Shown here in pieces: positions 9,801-18,431 of a DNA stretch of 59,234 nt (positions within the stretch are counted from its first letter, which is position 1; each line of letters opens with the position of its first letter). The notes under the pieces were generated by a model. That model saw only the letters and a program-made list of their open reading frames with translations, was not told the DNA's origin and did no database searches. The translations under genes were made by a program, and so were the position numbers. Origin of the DNA: a virus; the IMG/VR virus record IMGVR_UViG_3300001282_000010, positions 1-59,234 of that record; one strand, written 5' to 3'.

Positions 9801-10342
9801 AAGCAAACTTGAAATCAGCTGCGTATGCCAAACAAATGATTGATCAAGGCGTCACAGACATCGAAGCCATCAGCGATGCCATTCACCAAGGTTGGAATAC
9901 CACTGCTCAAGCATTTGTGCAAAATCCTGAACAATTTGATGACACAGAAAAATTACGAGCCGCTGGCAAACTAGAAGCAAAACTTCAACAACGAGCAAAG
10001 TTGATGAACATTGACTATGATCAGTTGCCTGACGATGAACAAGAAAAAGATCGTGTGGTTGCTAGAGCATTGCTGCAAGCACTAACAGGTCAGCAAGACG
10101 CAGCAACCGATAATAAACAACTAGACGAACTCAGCCCTGCTACTCTTGCCAGATACAAAACCAAAGCCGGTGCTGCTGCCACTGCTGCTGATTCCGCAGG
10201 TGATCGCAAAACTGGTGATCGTCGCTTCAGCGGAATTGTCAAGGCCACAAAGAAACAGTTTGATCAGGATGCCAAACAGTCAGCCCAAGCAGTCCACGAA
10301 AGTAGACTCAGACTCATGGCCAGCATTATCAAAACACAGTAA
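6839..10342 (+). CDS. Large modular protein with repeated GVAEG junctions; putative prohead-protease polyprotein
   Basis: 1167 residues, one base after the previous stop. From residue 463 on, short modules of 57-96 residues are separated by near-identical junctions with Glu at residues 468 (GVAE-G), 549 (DMAE-G), 645 (GVAE-G), 702 (GVAE-G), 782 (GIAE-A), 878 (DISE-A) and 951 (GVSE-G). An eighth, altered copy GMAK-G is at 168-172. The pattern hydrophobic-x-Glu then Gly/Ala matches T4 prohead protease specificity. Three junctions are almost the same at DNA level (GTGGCGGAAGGC). The last module has LSPATLARYKTKAGAAA...RRFSGIVKATKK, a block I recall from phage head-region proteins. Individual modules are not recognised. 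Cleavage is a hypothesis. Confidence 0.75.
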   Translation: MILDEFFKPNSTDNLTERVTFDANGNPIYPNLQNLPGVNTSAAAPATATDDDDDATEPPMGSTPVAPAGGPAQLQNPAARAEYQRVRSTADKFSFSNPEFRKEYDRIARSRDTASNRIMSGNRSYSPEPALAARQHQELVKMLYQIDADFVQGANMLLKNYGALKEQGMAKGRLNEFAPSSDSNHDGNGGGDGGVFKLTDEELIKLLNSVRSGLGNKWLADVDQKRFTQLARRDQDSAIFEFDSWLEDLGISNTGFMITDIHVNNGNKIWHGFFRNLDEQVMAKDTTSDLFNMRRDDPRIQQNQDVNALAKEIYAQMVAERGQPMDSRQRNTWMTIAQTKAAAAKLSNPAAQKIQQPTQQSQQGFPAQGSERRVAKDADQFESQDNLQGARSDDEVKFFIDSEPAYYAVMDRFGDHIEFRGDDLVAPLRLWSAIQQTAGDAGGAADIAGLEDDRMGTDDELDEQGVAEGTVIDINNKYRGLARKMVQIYKTVPEVKAAVDDSPEFYRAMVYVTGVITNPEEIDGTPQYDKIVDELESILSSDGEQDMAEGKLKINYDSWLSKVPNTINDKMKKVLRVMQDGKVRSRADMLRAAGIDPNPRSPGGVAGMEGTDYYLYKKGLLDVVDIVKGQKYFKISKNASQGVAEGSDQQWVVTVGTKTGGTSHTMTFSGTKEQAIKKAVARFGTSKNPVVTAKLKQQGVAEGSAADGSVNYTLGHTPDAEYVYSIYRDGKKEGTYHSVAQAREIMGNMKLTSPNREYKIKRGARNKMAGPAGQLPEQGIAEAHNFKGSFPFDVDHMGGTRGINLPSAPTKKFFDDKKQWSQAVDDINSSKYDDNSEYSGTTGRTTVSIDNREWARWSDAQEKGYIEMSSMTEQDISEAHGNYAGDRPVNLGGVSMKKIQIGDTVRYIDQKAQVVDMSRDREHARITIPSSATTKTVLTSDLRQLGRGVSEGNDQQLSVQQLATVSDEALDTAYGYGRSSPGNTFGWQANLKSAAYAKQMIDQGVTDIEAISDAIHQGWNTTAQAFVQNPEQFDDTEKLRAAGKLEAKLQQRAKLMNIDYDQLPDDEQEKDRVVARALLQALTGQQDAATDNKQLDELSPATLARYKTKAGAAATAADSAGDRKTGDRRFSGIVKATKKQFDQDAKQSAQAVHESRLRLMASIIKTQ
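8225..9694 (+). repeat. Seven dispersed copies of a 15-21 base junction repeat
   Basis: Copies lie at 8225-8245, 8468-8488, 8759-8776, 8927-8947, 9167-9190, 9455-9478 and 9674-9694 (all in the reading frame). The shared core is GGTGTGGCGGAAGGC, diverging in copies five to seven. A degenerate copy is at 7334-7354. Codon choice is conserved as well as amino acids in the closest copies, which suggests recent shuffling of modules by recombination at the repeat. Confidence 0.85.
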
Positions 10343-10345
10343 CCT

Positions 10346-10969
10346 TTGACACAAGACGTTTGCATCCTTTATCAAGGTGGGTCCGGCGGTTTTGCGTTGT
10401 ATTACTATCTATTGTTGTCCGGCAATTTTCAACACAGCATCGATGAAACGTGGGAAATGATCAACCATCAGTTCTCACCAGAATTGATGCGTGATCGTAG
10501 CCAATGGAAAACCCAAGAAATCTGGCCCAACAATCATGAATTAAAACAACTAGCAGGCCGCAAGCTGTTCCTGGTGTGCAATCCATTCTGGGGTGATTAC
10601 AATCGGTCAATACCCAATGATACCTTTAAGATTTTTCTATATGCCGACCTGCACCTGCAACTGAGACTGGCTTGGGAAAAACAGGCCTGGTGGTTTACAG
10701 ATGAGACTAGACGATGCACCCATGCTCCGGATAACAATCAAGTCTACCTAAGACAAATTATCAAGGATGCAGACACATTCAACGGACAGCCAGTTGATCC
10801 GGCGGTGCCCAAAATAATTCAAGAGTATTCTCCAGACCAGATTATAAACCTCAAAGAGTTTGCCCACGGAAAAAATATAATAGATCCTCCCAATACACAT
10901 CAACTCAAATTCCTGGATCACTGGATTCGGCTACAATCTAAAAAATCTCTGCGGCTCATGCACCTATAA
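10346..10969 (+). CDS. P-loop/sulfotransferase-like protein, weak call
   Basis: 207 residues from TTG 10346; no ATG fits the start and no clear ribosome site is visible. The beginning VCILYQGGSGGFALYYYLLLSG resembles the strand-loop-helix nucleotide-binding start of sulfotransferase-like phage proteins (compare LPGHAGNFLARLFSLG in the next gene). No second conserved motif confirms PAPS binding. It opens a three-gene group ending in a glycosyltransferase-like gene, so a glycan-modifying role is plausible. Confidence 0.6.
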   Translation: MTQDVCILYQGGSGGFALYYYLLLSGNFQHSIDETWEMINHQFSPELMRDRSQWKTQEIWPNNHELKQLAGRKLFLVCNPFWGDYNRSIPNDTFKIFLYADLHLQLRLAWEKQAWWFTDETRRCTHAPDNNQVYLRQIIKDADTFNGQPVDPAVPKIIQEYSPDQIINLKEFAHGKNIIDPPNTHQLKFLDHWIRLQSKKSLRLMHL

Positions 10970-10976
10970 GTAGAGC

Positions 10977-11615
10977 ATGAAGACTGTGATCTTGTTGTAT
11001 CTGCCCGGGCATGCAGGCAACTTTCTAGCCAGATTGTTTTCTCTAGGAGAAGACACCATGCCGCTGCTGCGAAAAGACCAACTGGATCATCACCTGGATC
11101 AAGGAACGCCAGTTCCTGACAATTTTGACAGATTGGAAAATTATCGCTTTGGTCAAGTAACTCAAGAATTTGACAGTTGGCAACAGTTTCATAGAGCTCA
11201 TGCTGATTTTTTAGAAAATGCACAGTATAGACTGCTCAATGTATTTTGTGGGCTGCACTATTCTAGAATAGTGTTGCCGGTACATCCGGGAGAATTTGAA
11301 AATTATTTTGTGAACATAGATCCAACTGAATTTTATTATGTAGACCTTGATTTAGACCAATGGGGAGCATGGGTATCCGGTCAACAAGAAAAATTAGGAT
11401 TTGATACACGTGGCAACGAAAATCAACTGTTTGAAAACTACAAAAAACAATACCATATGAAATCTATAAATTTAACCAAGATGTTGGCAAGTGAACAGGC
11501 CTTTGTGGAAGAATACATGTTGGTGTGCAATCAAATGAATATTGAACCAATGTTGGAGCAGGCGCGGCAGCTACGGCAAGACTGGTATTCAGTTCGTGTG
11601 GCAGGACAAATCTAA
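10977..11615 (+). CDS. P-loop/sulfotransferase-like protein, paralogue-like neighbour
   Basis: 212 residues. MKTVILLYLPGHAGNFLARLFSLG is a beta-loop-helix start similar in layout to the upstream gene. The rest is not recognisable to me. Its stop overlaps the next start (TAATG), showing tight coupling. A role with the adjacent glycosyltransferase-like gene in surface glycan modification is inferred only from context. Confidence 0.6.
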   Translation: MKTVILLYLPGHAGNFLARLFSLGEDTMPLLRKDQLDHHLDQGTPVPDNFDRLENYRFGQVTQEFDSWQQFHRAHADFLENAQYRLLNVFCGLHYSRIVLPVHPGEFENYFVNIDPTEFYYVDLDLDQWGAWVSGQQEKLGFDTRGNENQLFENYKKQYHMKSINLTKMLASEQAFVEEYMLVCNQMNIEPMLEQARQLRQDWYSVRVAGQI

Positions 11616-12769
11616 TGTATGTAATAAGCCAAGCAGTGTATGATGATTGTAGTTTACCACTATTTCAAGAACTAGTGGGCAACAATGAAAGTTACTATCT
11701 GTGGAGTTGTGATACACTGGCCATGGATAGATTTTTGCAAAGCGCACAATGCCAGTCTCCAGTGGTGTTTGTGGGAATCAAGGATATGTTGCATGGATGG
11801 AGTGAATTCAACTGGTGGCAGGATCGTCAACAATCAGGAGTTATCAGTATTGAAGGATTTGCTCGTCGTCATCCTGACACACAAATAGTATTGTTTACCA
11901 GTGTAGAACAATTAGAGAACGAACTCAGTGAGCCTAATCTGCATATCATTGCCTGGGGCGGTGACTGGACAAATCAACGTGCTGAATACAGTTTGATAGA
12001 ACCGGTGCTGGACAAAAACTTTGACAGTGACAACACCTATATCAGTCTAAACAGACATGTACGTGCTCATAGATTGGTTGCATTGAGTTATTTGTTTGGT
12101 CAGGAGTACAATCGCACAGGTGTGATAACCTATTTGAACAACCCCAATGGCATGCCGCAGTCATTTTTAGACACAGTGGGCTGGCAGTTTGGACCAACAC
12201 ATGATGTCATACGAGAATCTATACTCCGTGGATTTGATCATGTAAAAAATAACAATGCTATCAATCTGGACAGCTACAATATCTATCAGGAATATGGCCA
12301 AGGTGCCACTGACAATGCTGGGAATTTTGAAAACAGATTGCGAGCCATGTATCAGGACAGTTTTGTAGAAATAGTGAGTGAGTCTGTATTTGCAGCGCCA
12401 TCATTCATGATCACTGAAAAAACTGCACATAGTTTTTATGGTTGTAATTTTCCAATTATCCTCGGTGGGTGTGGTATCATATCTCACCTTAGAGAACTTG
12501 GGTTTGACATGTTTGATGATGTAGTTGATCATAGTTATGATACTATTGCCAACCCGTTTGACCGCATAGTCGCAGCCATTGAACTCAATCGAACACTGTT
12601 GCTTGATACCGAACACGCCAAATCACAATGGAAACAGTGCAGATCACGCTTTATTAGCAATGTTGATACAATTAGGAATATATACAGTTGGTATGAAAAC
12701 AGAACACGAACAAAATTAACCAGCGTACTTGAACAAATGACTTTGAGAACACCCTTAGGACCGCACTAG
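11615..12769 (+). CDS. Glycosyltransferase-like protein (fucosyltransferase-like C-terminal block)
   Basis: 384 residues, start overlapping the upstream stop by one base. Residues about 255-310 (FVEIVSESVF...SFMITEKTAHSFYGCNFPIILGGCGIISHLRELGFDMFDDVVDHSYD) match the layout of the nucleotide-sugar site seen in GT10/fucosyltransferase-like and many phage proteins: E in a 'VSES' strand, 'TEKT', then 'G...LRELGFDMF'. The N-terminal half would be the acceptor domain. It most likely adds a sugar to a surface or DNA-linked glycan. Family assignment is moderate and the substrate unknown. Confidence 0.7.
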   Translation: MYVISQAVYDDCSLPLFQELVGNNESYYLWSCDTLAMDRFLQSAQCQSPVVFVGIKDMLHGWSEFNWWQDRQQSGVISIEGFARRHPDTQIVLFTSVEQLENELSEPNLHIIAWGGDWTNQRAEYSLIEPVLDKNFDSDNTYISLNRHVRAHRLVALSYLFGQEYNRTGVITYLNNPNGMPQSFLDTVGWQFGPTHDVIRESILRGFDHVKNNNAINLDSYNIYQEYGQGATDNAGNFENRLRAMYQDSFVEIVSESVFAAPSFMITEKTAHSFYGCNFPIILGGCGIISHLRELGFDMFDDVVDHSYDTIANPFDRIVAAIELNRTLLLDTEHAKSQWKQCRSRFISNVDTIRNIYSWYENRTRTKLTSVLEQMTLRTPLGPH

Positions 12770-12826
12770 TTGCGAGGGCAGGCGGGAAGCCGGGCCTTGA
12801 TCAAATGAATTCGCTACTCAGATGAT

Positions 12827-13408
12827 CTAAACCGGTTTCATTTTACATTTATCACCGTGCCATTGATCTATGTTACCGATCCCGCTCTCGATTCGACAAT
12901 GTATGCAGCACATTCTTCTTTTAACTATTCTTGCTTGTAATTGGGAATGTTTTAACTTGACTTCCGATTTCCATTTCCATCCACCTTTAGATTTTCCTTT
13001 TTCAACCTTAGGCTGATCTTTTTTTATAAATCCATTTTTTTCTAAACTACGCTTTCTCATTGCATCGCTTATTTTTTTATTATGTTCCGGGGTGCGATTT
13101 ATCTTAATACCCTTTACGCCACTGCCCAGCAACCCATTTTCGGGCATTAGATTTGCCCAATCCTTAGATTCTACTATTTGTTGTTCTTTAGAAAAACTTA
13201 AAGCATACTCTACTATAGATTTCTTATCTGTGAATAGTTGATACCAAATTGTTGTTACATTATTCCCATGCTTCTTAATATGACGCAGCCAGAGCTTCCC
13301 AGATCCTTTATATTTTATAGGGTCATTGGCAACAGTTTTTCCAAAATATTTCATTCCGGTGACATTATGTTGCTTAACGTATAGGAAGGTAGGTTTAAAT
13401 TCTGTCAT
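12827..13408 (-). CDS. Putative homing endonuclease with C-terminal zinc finger
   Basis: 193 residues on the minus strand, against all neighbours. FLYVKQHNVTGMKYFGKTVANDPIKYKGSGKLWLRHIKKHG is typical of Seg/Hef-like phage homing nucleases, a diverged GIY-YIG type. TPEHNKKISDAMRKRS resembles a NUMOD3 DNA-binding motif. The tail CIHCRIESGIGNIDQWHGDKC is a CxxC...HxxxC finger. It is free-standing between the glycan group and the replication block, as is usual for phage homing genes. AT-rich sequence sets it apart from its neighbours. A GATAAATA box lies about ten bases before the ATG. Confidence 0.8.
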   Translation of the reverse strand: MTEFKPTFLYVKQHNVTGMKYFGKTVANDPIKYKGSGKLWLRHIKKHGNNVTTIWYQLFTDKKSIVEYALSFSKEQQIVESKDWANLMPENGLLGSGVKGIKINRTPEHNKKISDAMRKRSLEKNGFIKKDQPKVEKGKSKGGWKWKSEVKLKHSQLQARIVKRRMCCIHCRIESGIGNIDQWHGDKCKMKPV

Positions 13409-13456
13409 ATTTTATTTATCGCGTCTACTGGGAATCCTAAAGTGAGCAACAACATC

Positions 13457-13485
13457 TTGACATCTCCTACTGTATCAGTTATACT
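13457..13485 (+). promoter_or_regulatory. Sigma70-type promoter for dsbA-like/polymerase block
   Basis: TTGACA (13457-13462), 17-base spacer, TATACT (13480-13485). It lies 25 bases before the DsbA-like start, with TTTAGGAG as ribosome site between. Confidence 0.85.
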
Positions 13486-13509
13486 AGCTGACTACTTTAG
13501 GAGATTCTC

Positions 13510-13770
13510 ATGGAAAACAAAACATTCAACGGCGACCAAAAAATCAAACTCACCCAGATCATCAATGAAGGCATGCAGGTCATGCACGAGATTGATACCT
13601 TGCAAGGCGGGCTCACCGACACAGTCAAGGCCATTGCAGAGGAACTGGAAATCAAGCCAGCTGTGCTGAAAAAAGCAATTCGCATGGCACACAAGGCCAG
13701 CTTTGGGCAAGAACAACAAGATCATGAACTGTTGGAAACAATTCTCACCACAGTGGGCAAGACATTATAA
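13510..13770 (+). CDS. dsbA: DsbA-like dsDNA-binding protein
   Basis: 86 residues with ribosome site TAGGAG. The all-helical sequence with the block VKAIAEELEIKPAVLKKAIRMAHKASFG is typical of the small dsDNA-binding/late transcription accessory proteins of T4-like phages (T4 DsbA, 89 residues, binds late promoter regions). It has its own sigma70 promoter and sits immediately before DNA polymerase. Similarity is by pattern, not by a confirmed search. Confidence 0.7.
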   Translation: MENKTFNGDQKIKLTQIINEGMQVMHEIDTLQGGLTDTVKAIAEELEIKPAVLKKAIRMAHKASFGQEQQDHELLETILTTVGKTL

Positions 13771-13773
13771 ATA
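13766..13773 (+). promoter_or_regulatory. T4-type late promoter motif TATAAATA
   Basis: An exact TATAAATA, the T4 late promoter consensus, overlaps the dsbA-like stop codon and lies 67 bases before the polymerase start. A second exact copy is at 52086-52093. Whether this phage has gp55/gp33-type late transcription cannot be seen in this window. Confidence 0.45.
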
Positions 13774-13840
13774 TTGCGTTACAACGAGTCGCCCACGTTA
13801 CGGGCAAGCAACACGGCTTACCGGCCATAAACGGAGATAC

Positions 13841-16504
13841 ATGAGTTATATTGACAGTCTTTTTGATCGTGCCCACGATCGCATTCACGTGGTGGAACGC
13901 CGCAATGGCACTCGAGTCTACAGAGAATACCCCGCAAACTTTGTGTTCTACTACGATGACCCCAGAGGCAAACATCGCAGCATCTATGACACACCAGTGT
14001 CAAGGTTCAGCACAAGAAACAACAAAGAGTTTCGCAAAGAAGTCAGCATGCATTCAGGCAAGCAGTTGTATGAAAGTGACATCAATCCAATCTTTCGTTG
14101 TTTAGAGGACAACTACAAGGGGCAGGATGCTCCGGATCTGCACACAGCATTTTTTGACATTGAGGTAGACTTCAACAAGGATCGTGGATTCTCACCTGTG
14201 GATGATCCGTTCAATCCCATCACTGCTATTTCTGTTTACCTGAACTGGCTGGATCAAATGGTCACCATGGCTGTGCCACCCAAGCACATGAGCATGGCTA
14301 CTGCACAAGAACTGGTGGCTGACTTTGAAAACACGTTCTTGTTTGAAGACGAGCGTGACATGATCAAGATGTTCCTGGACTTGATTGACGATGCAGACGT
14401 GCTGAGTGGTTGGAACTCAGAGGGCTACGATATTCCTTACACTATCAATAGAACCATCCGAGTTCTCAGCAAGGATGACACTCGCAAGTTCTGTCTCTGG
14501 GGGCAACATCCCAAGAAGCGTATGTTTGAACGCTTTGGTGCTGAACAAGAAACCTATGACCTAGTGGGCCGAGTACACATGGACTATATGCAGTTGTATC
14601 GCAAGTACACCTATGAAGAACGTCACAGCTACAGTCTGGATGCCATTGCTGAATACGAACTGGGAGAGACTAAGACACAGTTCGAAGGCACTCTGGATCA
14701 GTTGTATAATCAACACTTCAAGAAGTTTATTGAATACAATCGTCAAGATACTGCACTGCTGGACAAACTGGACAAGAAACTGCGCTTTCTGGAACTGGCC
14801 AATGAACTGGCACATGCCAACACTGTGCTGTTGCAGACCACAATGGGTGCTGTGGCAGTGACTGAACAGGCCATCATTGTGGAAGCACATGAACGTGGAT
14901 TTGTTGTGCCCAACCGCAAGCAACGCAACGACACGGAAGACAATCAAGCAGCAGGTGCTTATGTTGCATATCCCAAAAAAGGTCTGCATGAATGGGTAGG
15001 GTCAGTTGACATCAACAGTCTGTATCCTTCGGCCATTAGAGCACAGAACATGGGTCCGGAAACCATTGTGGGGCAGTTGCGGCAGACCATGACTGATCAT
15101 TACATTCGAGAAAAGATGGCCAAGAACGGAGGCAAGTTTGCAGATGCCTGGGAGAACCTGTTTGGCAGTCTTGAATATACCGCTGTGATGAACACAGAGG
15201 TAGGAACTGAAATCACCATTGACTGGCAGGACGGCTCTGAAAGCACTCACTCAGCAGCAGAGATCTGGAAACTGATCTTTGACAGCCACCAGCCCTGGAT
15301 ACTCACTGCCAATGGCACTATTCTTACCTATGAGAAAAAAGGTATCATTCCCGGCTTGCTGGAACGTTGGTATTCAGAACGCAAGGACATGCAGGCCAAG
15401 AAAAAAGCAGCAACAGATCCCAAGGACATTGCGTTCTGGGACAAGCGACAACTGGTCAAGAAGATCAACTTGAACAGTTTGTATGGTGCTATTTTGAATC
15501 CAGGTTGCAGATTCTTTGACAAGCGCATTGGACAATCAACCACACTGACTGGTCGTGCTATTGCTAGACACATGGATGCATACATCAATGAATGTATCAC
15601 TGGTGAATATGATCATGTGGGTGCAGCAGTTATCTATGGTGACACAGATTCATGTTATTTCAGTGCTTGGTCTGTGTTGAAAAACGAAGTTGCAGAAGGT
15701 CGTATGGAGTGGAGCAAAGAAACTTGTATTCAACTGTATGATTCGATTGCTGATCAAGTGAATGATTCGTTTCCAGGCTTCATGGAACAGGCATTCCATT
15801 GTCCGCGGGATATGGGCGAACTGATCAAGTGTGGTCGTGAGATGGTAGCAGACCGCAGCCTGTTTATTACCAAGAAGCGTTATGCTGTGAACATCATTGA
15901 CCTTGAAGGCAATCGACTGGATGTGAACGGCAAGATTGGCAAGACCAAGGCCACTGGCCTGGATCTAAAACGTTCGGACACACCCAAGGTTATTCAAGAG
16001 TTCTTGTTGGAAATTCTAAACAAGATACTGAGTGGTGTGCAACGTGACGACGTGATTGAACATATTCGCAAGTTCAAGTATGAATTCATGGAGCGGCCGG
16101 GCTGGGAGAAGGGTTCGCCCAAGCGTGTGAACAACTTGACCAAGTATGGTGCTGCAGAAGCTGCCCAGGGTCGAGCCAACATGCCAGGACATGTTAGAGC
16201 AGCCATGAACTGGAACAACCTGCGACGAATGAACAGCGACAACTACAGCATGCAGATTGTAGACGGCATGAAGACCATTGTGTGCAAGCTCAAGTCAAAT
16301 GCGCTGGGTTGGACATCAATTGGATATCCCACAGATGAACAACGCTTGCCTGTCTGGTTTACAGAACTGCCGTTCGATGATGGGCTGATGGAGGCCACGG
16401 TTGTGGATCAAAAGATTGACAACTTGCTGGGAGTACTGGAGTGGGATCTTGCATCTGCAACCAATACTGAAAATACATTCACAAGTTTGTTTTCGTTTGA
16501 ATGA
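13841..16504 (+). CDS. 43: Family B DNA polymerase (T4 gp43-like)
   Basis: 887 residues. Start ATG 13841 has CGGAGATAC upstream; longer upstream readings run through non-conserved sequence. The 3'-5' exonuclease motifs are present: FDIEVDF (D106, E108), GWNSEGYDIPYT and YNRQDTALLDK. So are polymerase motif A DINSLYPS (D390), motif B KKINLNSLYGAILN, and motif C YGDTDS (residues 599-604, catalytic Asp 601 and 603), followed by TKKRYA. T4 gp43 is about 900 residues, so length is normal. It replicates phage DNA together with the clamp encoded at 17709. Confidence 0.97.
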   Translation: MSYIDSLFDRAHDRIHVVERRNGTRVYREYPANFVFYYDDPRGKHRSIYDTPVSRFSTRNNKEFRKEVSMHSGKQLYESDINPIFRCLEDNYKGQDAPDLHTAFFDIEVDFNKDRGFSPVDDPFNPITAISVYLNWLDQMVTMAVPPKHMSMATAQELVADFENTFLFEDERDMIKMFLDLIDDADVLSGWNSEGYDIPYTINRTIRVLSKDDTRKFCLWGQHPKKRMFERFGAEQETYDLVGRVHMDYMQLYRKYTYEERHSYSLDAIAEYELGETKTQFEGTLDQLYNQHFKKFIEYNRQDTALLDKLDKKLRFLELANELAHANTVLLQTTMGAVAVTEQAIIVEAHERGFVVPNRKQRNDTEDNQAAGAYVAYPKKGLHEWVGSVDINSLYPSAIRAQNMGPETIVGQLRQTMTDHYIREKMAKNGGKFADAWENLFGSLEYTAVMNTEVGTEITIDWQDGSESTHSAAEIWKLIFDSHQPWILTANGTILTYEKKGIIPGLLERWYSERKDMQAKKKAATDPKDIAFWDKRQLVKKINLNSLYGAILNPGCRFFDKRIGQSTTLTGRAIARHMDAYINECITGEYDHVGAAVIYGDTDSCYFSAWSVLKNEVAEGRMEWSKETCIQLYDSIADQVNDSFPGFMEQAFHCPRDMGELIKCGREMVADRSLFITKKRYAVNIIDLEGNRLDVNGKIGKTKATGLDLKRSDTPKVIQEFLLEILNKILSGVQRDDVIEHIRKFKYEFMERPGWEKGSPKRVNNLTKYGAAEAAQGRANMPGHVRAAMNWNNLRRMNSDNYSMQIVDGMKTIVCKLKSNALGWTSIGYPTDEQRLPVWFTELPFDDGLMEATVVDQKIDNLLGVLEWDLASATNTENTFTSLFSFE

Positions 16505-17712
16505 AATTAAGTGACCTTGTTGGATATCTAAATACTCTGGACACCTTGAGTGTGCAGGCAACTGCAACTGAAACTATCGGAGAGCTGAAAAAGATTGTGA
16601 AAATTGTTGAAGACAGTCGAGTGCAGGTGCCCGATGCCCTGGACAGTTTGAACGAATCAAAGAGTCGTGCTGAGAAATTTCTTGGACAGTTTGATCAAAA
16701 TCTACAGCAACTTAGGGATAGTGTACAGGATTTAATTGTGCAACAAGAGCCTGCATATTTTGCTGACAGCACAGACCTATATCAAACTGGTATGAAAAAA
16801 GACACGCCAGAATATATTCTATCAAGACAACTGTCTATAGAACCCTTGACCTGGGTGTTTTTGCAAAGCCGATTGCAACTGTATACTGATTGGCATTATC
16901 CAGGCATGGTGATTAGGCCAGCACACAGTCCCGGTGTAGAAGATCTGGTAGCACTTGACCCCATGTACTTGGTGGACACCGACACAGAACTGTTGGAGCC
17001 TATGCGAACACAGTTTACTGAAGAGTATCAGCGTAGACTTCGCTATTACGTGGTCAAGGAATACACCACTGATCCGATATTTTGGAACCTGCCAAAACAA
17101 CAATTTGGATTTGTGTATTCATTTCACTACTTCAACTTCAAGCCTTTGGAAATAGTCAAGCAATACATGACCGAAGTGTTTGGACTGTTGAGACCCGGTG
17201 GAAGTTTTGTATTCAGTTACAACAACTGCGATCAGCAAGGTGCAGTAAGTCTTGTGGAACATCACTTTTGTTGCTATACTCCTGGTAGATTGGTGCGTGA
17301 GCATGCACAGATACTGGGCTACGAGATCATCTACGAGCACAACAACAACGGCAGCACCAGTTGGATAGAACTAAAAAAACCCGGTGTTCTGGCAAGTATT
17401 AGAGGCGGACAAGCCCTGGCAGGAATTTTTAGAAAAGAAGATATTGATGCTGCACCGCCCATAATAATTGATGCCACACCACCAGAATCAGTTGACAGAT
17501 CAACAAAAGATATCTATAATGAACTAGAGCTAATGGCACTGATTGAGATTGCTGCAATATTGCCGGTGGATCTCAAGGATGCCACCACAAAGGGACAACT
17601 CAACATTAAAAAAGTCCGCAGAGCAATATCTGCCAAGATAGAAGCAATGGGATTGTCGGATGAAAAACTCCGAAGATTGATTATACGTTTTAACAAAAGG
17701 ACCGAAACATGA
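16501..17712 (+). CDS. Methyltransferase-like protein of the replication cluster
   Basis: 403 residues, overlapping the polymerase stop and the clamp start by four bases each. The N-terminal 80 residues are coiled coil. The middle holds a class I methyltransferase-like late segment: FGFVYSFHYFNFKPL (about 200), then EVFGLLRPGGSFVFSYNN (about 227-244), as in 'LkPGG.l' of SAM methyltransferases. The usual glycine-rich SAM motif I is not clear. The C terminus KDIYNELELMALIEIAAILP... is a charged helical domain. Substrate unknown. Confidence 0.6.
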   Translation: MKLSDLVGYLNTLDTLSVQATATETIGELKKIVKIVEDSRVQVPDALDSLNESKSRAEKFLGQFDQNLQQLRDSVQDLIVQQEPAYFADSTDLYQTGMKKDTPEYILSRQLSIEPLTWVFLQSRLQLYTDWHYPGMVIRPAHSPGVEDLVALDPMYLVDTDTELLEPMRTQFTEEYQRRLRYYVVKEYTTDPIFWNLPKQQFGFVYSFHYFNFKPLEIVKQYMTEVFGLLRPGGSFVFSYNNCDQQGAVSLVEHHFCCYTPGRLVREHAQILGYEIIYEHNNNGSTSWIELKKPGVLASIRGGQALAGIFRKEDIDAAPPIIIDATPPESVDRSTKDIYNELELMALIEIAAILPVDLKDATTKGQLNIKKVRRAISAKIEAMGLSDEKLRRLIIRFNKRTET

Positions 17713-18431
17713 AAGACTATTTACTAGATATTGTACAACACACATTTGACCTGGGTTGTATTGATTTAATCAAAATTACTGGCACTGATTCTGCTACCAC
17801 AGTTGGTGGACTAGCCGAAGACAAATCAGTTATTATCGATGCACAGTTTGCCAATCCAATGGCTGACTTTGTTGGAACATTTGGCATGCCCAATCTTGGC
17901 AAACTCAAGACACTGTTGAATTTGCAAGAATACAGAGAAGATGCCAAACTGGCAGTCACACGCAAAGCCAATGGTGAACTGGACGGCATTACTTTTGAAA
18001 ACAAGGTAGGTGACTTTAAAAACAACTATCGATTCATGGCAAGTGATATTGTGAATGACAAACTCAAGACACTGAAATTCAAAGGTGTAAACTGGCATAT
18101 TACTTTTGAACCCACTGTGGCTGCTATCCAACGTTTGCGAATGCAAGCACAGGCCAATTCAGAAGAACTCAACTTTCAAGTCAAGACTGATGGCAAGGAT
18201 CTCAAATTCTTCTTTGGTGATCACTCCACGCACAGTGGTAACTTTGTGTTCCAGCATGACATTACTGGTGCATTAAAGCATGCCTGGTCATGGCCAGTGA
18301 GTCAGGTCATGAGCATTCTGAGCCTGACTGGAGACAAAACCATGCAGATATCTGATGATGGCTGCATGCAAATCACAGTGAATTCTGGTCTTGCCGTGTA
18401 CAACTACATTTTGCCTGCACAGACCAAATGA
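17709..18431 (+). CDS. 45: DNA polymerase sliding clamp (gp45-like)
   Basis: 240 residues (T4 gp45 has 228). Pattern and context agree with gp45: an N-terminal segment LIKITGTDSATTVGGLAEDKSVIIDAQF, GTFGMPNLGKLKTLLNL, and an ending ISDDGCMQITVNSGLAVYNYILPAQ typical of the gp45 last strands. It would form a trimeric ring that tethers polymerase. Placement two genes after gp43 supports the call. Confidence 0.85.
   Translation: MKDYLLDIVQHTFDLGCIDLIKITGTDSATTVGGLAEDKSVIIDAQFANPMADFVGTFGMPNLGKLKTLLNLQEYREDAKLAVTRKANGELDGITFENKVGDFKNNYRFMASDIVNDKLKTLKFKGVNWHITFEPTVAAIQRLRMQAQANSEELNFQVKTDGKDLKFFFGDHSTHSGNFVFQHDITGALKHAWSWPVSQVMSILSLTGDKTMQISDDGCMQITVNSGLAVYNYILPAQTK

Noticed and set aside
13703-13840. 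N-terminal extension of DNA polymerase
   Set aside because: The added 46 residues overlap the dsbA-like gene, are unlike family B polymerases, and ATG 13841 has a proper ribosome site.
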